Source: Rhodococcoides trifolii
Lineage (GTDB): Bacteria > Actinomycetota > Actinomycetes > Mycobacteriales > Mycobacteriaceae
Assembly (NCBI RefSeq): GCF_014635345.1
Contig: NZ_BMCU01000003.1
Location: 682,001 to 746,000, forward strand
Length of the DNA: 64,000 nucleotides
Direction of reading: 5' to 3'
The translations under genes were made by a program, and so were the position numbers. This document shows positions 63,608-64,000 of the stretch, piece by piece. Each line of letters starts with the position of its first letter. Positions within the stretch are counted from its first letter, which is position 1. The notes below the pieces were generated by a model that was given only the letters and a program-made list of their open reading frames with translations, was not told the origin of the DNA and did not search any database.

Positions 63608-64000
63608 GCTTGTGAAGGATGTGCCGCGGGAGGCGCGGACTTTCCTTCACAAGCGGTCCGGCCATACGTCGTGCGCCCGATCCACGCGTGACCACGGGCG
63701 GTTGTGAAGGATTTGCCGCGGGAGGCGCGGACTTTCCTTCACAAGCGGTCCGGCCATACCTCCCTTGGGAGGGGTGCGCCCCATCCACGCGTCACCAAGC
63801 GCGCTTGTGAAGCATTTGCCGCGGCAGCCGCGGACTTTCCTTCACAAGCGGTCCGGCCATACCTCGTGCGCCCGATCCACGTGACCACGGGCGCTTGTGA
63901 AGCATCTGCGGCGGCAGGCGCGGACTTTCCTTCACAAGCGGCCCGGCCATACCTCCGCCTCGGGAGGGGGTGCCCGATCCACGTCACCAAGCGCGATTGT
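63608..64000. repeat. Array of 90-103 bp repeats with nested hairpins (4 full copies plus a partial)
   Basis: Four copies and the start of a fifth follow prs. Each has an outer inverted repeat CTTGTGAAG...CTTCACAAG (copy 1: 63608-63619 with 63643-63654, 12-base arms) enclosing an inner stem CCGCG-N5-CGCGG with symmetric 4-base internal loops. Copies begin near 63608, 63701, 63803 and 63893. Spacers alternate: copies 1 and 3 have a short form (GTGCGCCCGATCCACG), copies 2 and 4 a longer one with its own CCTCCC-type hairpin, so the true unit is a dimer of about 194 bases. Open frames through it are non-coding by-products. It runs past the right edge. Confidence 0.85.

Noticed and set aside
63619..63990. 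Short open frames on both strands inside the terminal repeat array
   Set aside because: They follow the repeat unit and consist of the same peptide repeated, with no ribosome-binding site; the hairpin structure explains the sequence better.
63608..64000. CRISPR array
   Set aside because: Units are 90-103 bp with conserved spacers of two alternating types and no cas genes nearby; CRISPR spacers are unique and the repeats 24-48 bp.

Overview
The window is high-GC DNA with dense, often 4-base-overlapping genes, many GTG starts and several promoters whose -10 box lies 6-8 bases before the start codon (leaderless mRNAs). Together with the gene content this points to a mycolate-type actinobacterium, most likely Rhodococcus or a close relative (inference). 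The block from about 47.0 kb to 63.6 kb carries the gene order ppx2, DUF501, ftsB-like, eno, lpqU ... mazG, mfd, TetR ... glmU, prs known from Mycobacterium tuberculosis Rv1026 to Rv1017c. It is housekeeping backbone. No rRNA, phage, insertion sequence or CRISPR array was seen.

Layout. 0-5.5 kb: a sugar-type (CUT2) ABC importer operon on the minus strand, divergent from an NTF2-like gene, maleylacetate reductase and hydroxyquinol 1,2-dioxygenase, i.e. the lower hydroxyquinol pathway. 5.7-10.6 kb: an epimerase-like SDR, a 48-residue acidic protein, then a minus-strand operon of a small membrane protein, an ABC-2 exporter and a DesK/DesR-type two-component pair. 10.7-15.9 kb: lldD-type lactate dehydrogenase, and minus-strand runs of secreted propeller proteins (GH43-like, TolB-like) and small membrane or stress-type proteins. 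15.9-18.1 kb: a DHA2 drug exporter with a divergent TetR. 18.2-21.9 kb: a PrpF-family isomerase and a MatC-like dicarboxylate carrier with a divergent LysR. 21.9-24.6 kb: a tightly overlapped SDR, TctC-type binding protein and EamA transporter. 24.8-28.4 kb: DUF4239 protein, cinA, a membrane protein and a lipoprotein.

28.4-38.3 kb is the main accessory catabolic region. A minus-strand operon (OCD-family enzyme, DapA-family lyase, FAH-family hydrolase) is divergent from a LysR gene. Downstream, on the plus strand, are a bicupin protein, an amidohydrolase, a cytochrome P450, a phthalate-oxygenase-type reductase, an amidase behind its own palindromic operator, and a TetR. The substrate is not recognisable; an aromatic or amide-bearing xenobiotic is the best guess, and this is the strongest candidate here for an undescribed pathway.

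39.0-47.0 kb: alpha/beta hydrolase, short UvrA-like ATPase, ElaA-type acetyltransferase, DUF4232 lipoprotein, an unusual short tRNA with UAA anticodon, mercaptopyruvate sulfurtransferase and an AtoE-type short-chain fatty acid transporter. 47.0-63.6 kb: the conserved backbone, interrupted by an efeUOB iron-uptake operon (between lpqU and mazG, with a possible IdeR box) and by a gamma-butyrolactone-receptor-like TetR (between mfd and the Rv1019-like TetR). 63.6-64.0 kb, after prs: a non-coding array of 90-103 bp repeats with nested hairpins and alternating spacers, running off the right edge.
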